NCBI GenBank assembly: GCA_964646985.1
Contig: CAZYFI010000029.1
Coordinates: forward strand, 1 to 14,800
Direction: 5' to 3'
DNA from: UBA2253 sp964646985
Lineage (GTDB): Bacteria > Bacillota_I > Bacilli_A > ML615J-28 > CAG-698
DNA: 14,800 bases
Both the position numbers and the translations under genes were made by a program. The notes under the pieces were generated by a model. It saw only the letters and a list, made by a program, of their open reading frames with translations. It ran no database searches and was not told the DNA's origin. The stretch's first letter is position 1. Every line of letters begins with the position of its first letter. Below are positions 13,563-14,800 of the stretch, one piece after another.

Positions 13563-14800
13563 GCAAGAGCCACCTTTTTTAATTTCACTTTTGGTTCAAA
13601 CTTACATTTCGAATATAAAATAATACCAACATAAAGCGCCGCAAAATTGCTAATTACCATCGCATACCATAAACTTGAAGATGGTAGATGCAATACTTCC
13701 TTAAACAACAAAATCAAAGGAATACGAAATGCCCAAAGCCGCAGCATTGACATAATCAAACTAAATTTTGTTTCACCACTGCCTTGATAAGACCCCATAA
13801 AGACTTGGAAAATACCCATAATCGATAAATTCGTCATCAAGAAAAACATATATTCCACACTCAAATCCAATGCTTCAGGTAATCTTCTTAAGAAAATCGC
13901 CCCCAAAGGTTCTCTAAATGGAAAAATAATGGCACCACCAATGATGCTGACTGCAGTTGCACAAATAACCGCTGCTTTGACTGATTGCCTTGCTCGTTTT
14001 TCGTTGCCTGCACCTATGTTTTGACCAACAAAAGTTGCCGTAATGCCGCCAATCCCCATGGATGGCATCAAAACCAATGAATTAATGCGATTTCCAACCG
14101 AAAAAGCATTAATTGTATTGTCTCCATAAGATAAAATGAATACATTAACCAATAAAAATCCCAAAGAAGTCAATGCTTGACTAATGGAAACTGGCCATGC
14201 AAGTTGAAAGATCTTTTTTATTTCTGCGGAATCATTTGTTACATCACTCATGGTGATTGTCACACCATCCGATTTTCCATGAAACATAATCAATATGAAA
14301 ATGGGCATCAACACAGTATGGGCAATTAGAGTCCCTAAAGCCGCCCCAAACACACCCATTTGAAAATAGTAAATAAAAATCCAAGTCGAAAAGATATTTA
14401 CAGCAATCATTAAAATATTTAATATAAATGGACTAACCGTATCTCCACTAGCTTGCCTACTTGCTTGAAAAGCAAAAAAGGCAAACAAAGGAATCATTTC
14501 AAATGAACGAACTCTAACATAAACAATCATAAGTTCCCTTTGCACTCCGGTTGCCCCCATCCAAGTCATAATCATAGGAGCAAGCAAAAATAGCAAAGCA
14601 TTCATCAATAATCCCGCAAGAATACAAAGTCGCAACAACTGCCCAGCTACTTTTGACGCCCGTTCTTTTTGTTTTGCGCCCAAAAACTGTGCCATCATGG
14701 CGGCTCCAGCAATCATCATTCCTCCCGCCAATGCTTGAGAAATGGCAAAAACAGGATTCGTAACAGAAATAGCCGCGATTGCTTCACTGACATTTTCTTC
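13559..14800 (-). CDS. MATE-family efflux transporter (5' end outside the window)
   Basis: Multidrug and toxin extrusion family exporter, partial: 413 codons visible, open to the window edge. The frame runs through 14800, starting EENVSEAIAAISVTNPVFAI; the ATG at 14729-14731 is internal. About 40-45 residues with TM1 are missing compared with a 450-aa MATE protein. The two MATE halves can be followed by their repeated TM patterns and by the family phrases LANPVF-like VTNPVFAISQALAGG, GAKQKERASKVAGQ and, in the second half, FVGQNIGAGNEKRARQSVKA. It probably exports cationic compounds using Na+ or H+; the substrate is unknown. It ends in TGA overlapping queG, making it the first visible gene of MATE-queG-trmL. 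Confidence 0.92.
   Translation of the reverse strand, partial: EENVSEAIAAISVTNPVFAISQALAGGMMIAGAAMMAQFLGAKQKERASKVAGQLLRLCILAGLLMNALLFLLAPMIMTWMGATGVQRELMIVYVRVRSFEMIPLFAFFAFQASRQASGDTVSPFILNILMIAVNIFSTWIFIYYFQMGVFGAALGTLIAHTVLMPIFILIMFHGKSDGVTITMSDVTNDSAEIKKIFQLAWPVSISQALTSLGFLLVNVFILSYGDNTINAFSVGNRINSLVLMPSMGIGGITATFVGQNIGAGNEKRARQSVKAAVICATAVSIIGGAIIFPFREPLGAIFLRRLPEALDLSVEYMFFLMTNLSIMGIFQVFMGSYQGSGETKFSLIMSMLRLWAFRIPLILLFKEVLHLPSSSLWYAMVISNFAALYVGIILYSKCKFEPKVKLKKVALA

Noticed and set aside
14729..14731. ATG at 14729-14731 as the start of the MATE transporter
   Set aside because: The frame is open to the window edge and the upstream residues match the MATE N-terminal region, so the start lies outside the window.
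1..14800. Mobile elements, CRISPR arrays, phage or defence genes
   Set aside because: I saw no transposase, integrase, direct-repeat array or defence-type domain; all genes are housekeeping, transport or a single unknown.

Overview
The window is ordinary chromosomal sequence from a low-GC Gram-positive-type bacterium (Bacillota; something near the Erysipelotrichia or other deep AT-rich Bacilli is my guess). The basis is A+T-rich DNA, strong Shine-Dalgarno sites (GGAGG, GGGGTGA), U-tailed hairpin terminators, an encoded CCA on the tRNA, and proteins resembling Bacillus/Lactobacillus families. UGA acts as a stop: thyA, folA and the MATE gene end in TGA at the natural family ends, inside ATGA overlaps, and conserved Trp codons checked are TGG. 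The mycoplasma code therefore does not apply.

Layout, left to right. 1-180: tRNA-Leu(CAA) on the minus strand with its own promoter and terminator. 190-6260: a five-gene oligopeptide ABC uptake operon, oppB-oppC-oppD-oppF-oppA, minus strand, with a leader at its head and a strong terminator at its end. 6261-8406: pdp (pyrimidine-nucleoside phosphorylase) followed by an mgtC-family membrane gene, minus strand. 8443-9088: a palindromic promoter and a plus-strand histidine-phosphatase (phosphoglycerate-mutase-like) gene. 9059-11295: thyA-folA-plsC, minus strand, with ATGA overlaps at both junctions. 11339-11832: a small unrecognised membrane protein (minus) divergent from a thioredoxin-like gene (plus). 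12151-14800: a MATE exporter (5' end outside the window), queG and trmL, minus strand, overlapping at each junction.

How the genes fit together. Opp imports peptides using two permease subunits, two ATPases and a lipoprotein receptor. Pdp salvages pyrimidine nucleosides. ThyA makes dTMP and oxidises methylene-THF to DHF, which FolA returns to THF, so the two form one cycle; PlsC makes phosphatidate for membrane lipids. QueG and TrmL both act on the tRNA wobble nucleotide, and tRNA-Leu(CAA) at the left edge is of the class TrmL modifies.

I found no convincing undescribed system, mobile element, CRISPR array or phage gene. The notable points are small: (i) oppA lacks an in-frame start for its lipoprotein signal, because a T5/A5 tract leaves the strong RBS-ATG one base out of frame; (ii) oppD stops at a TGA where a Trp is expected, with 23 in-frame codons of apparent old tail running into oppF; (iii) a perfect 30-bp palindrome covers the phosphatase -10 element, and its arm is repeated at the divergent pdp promoter.
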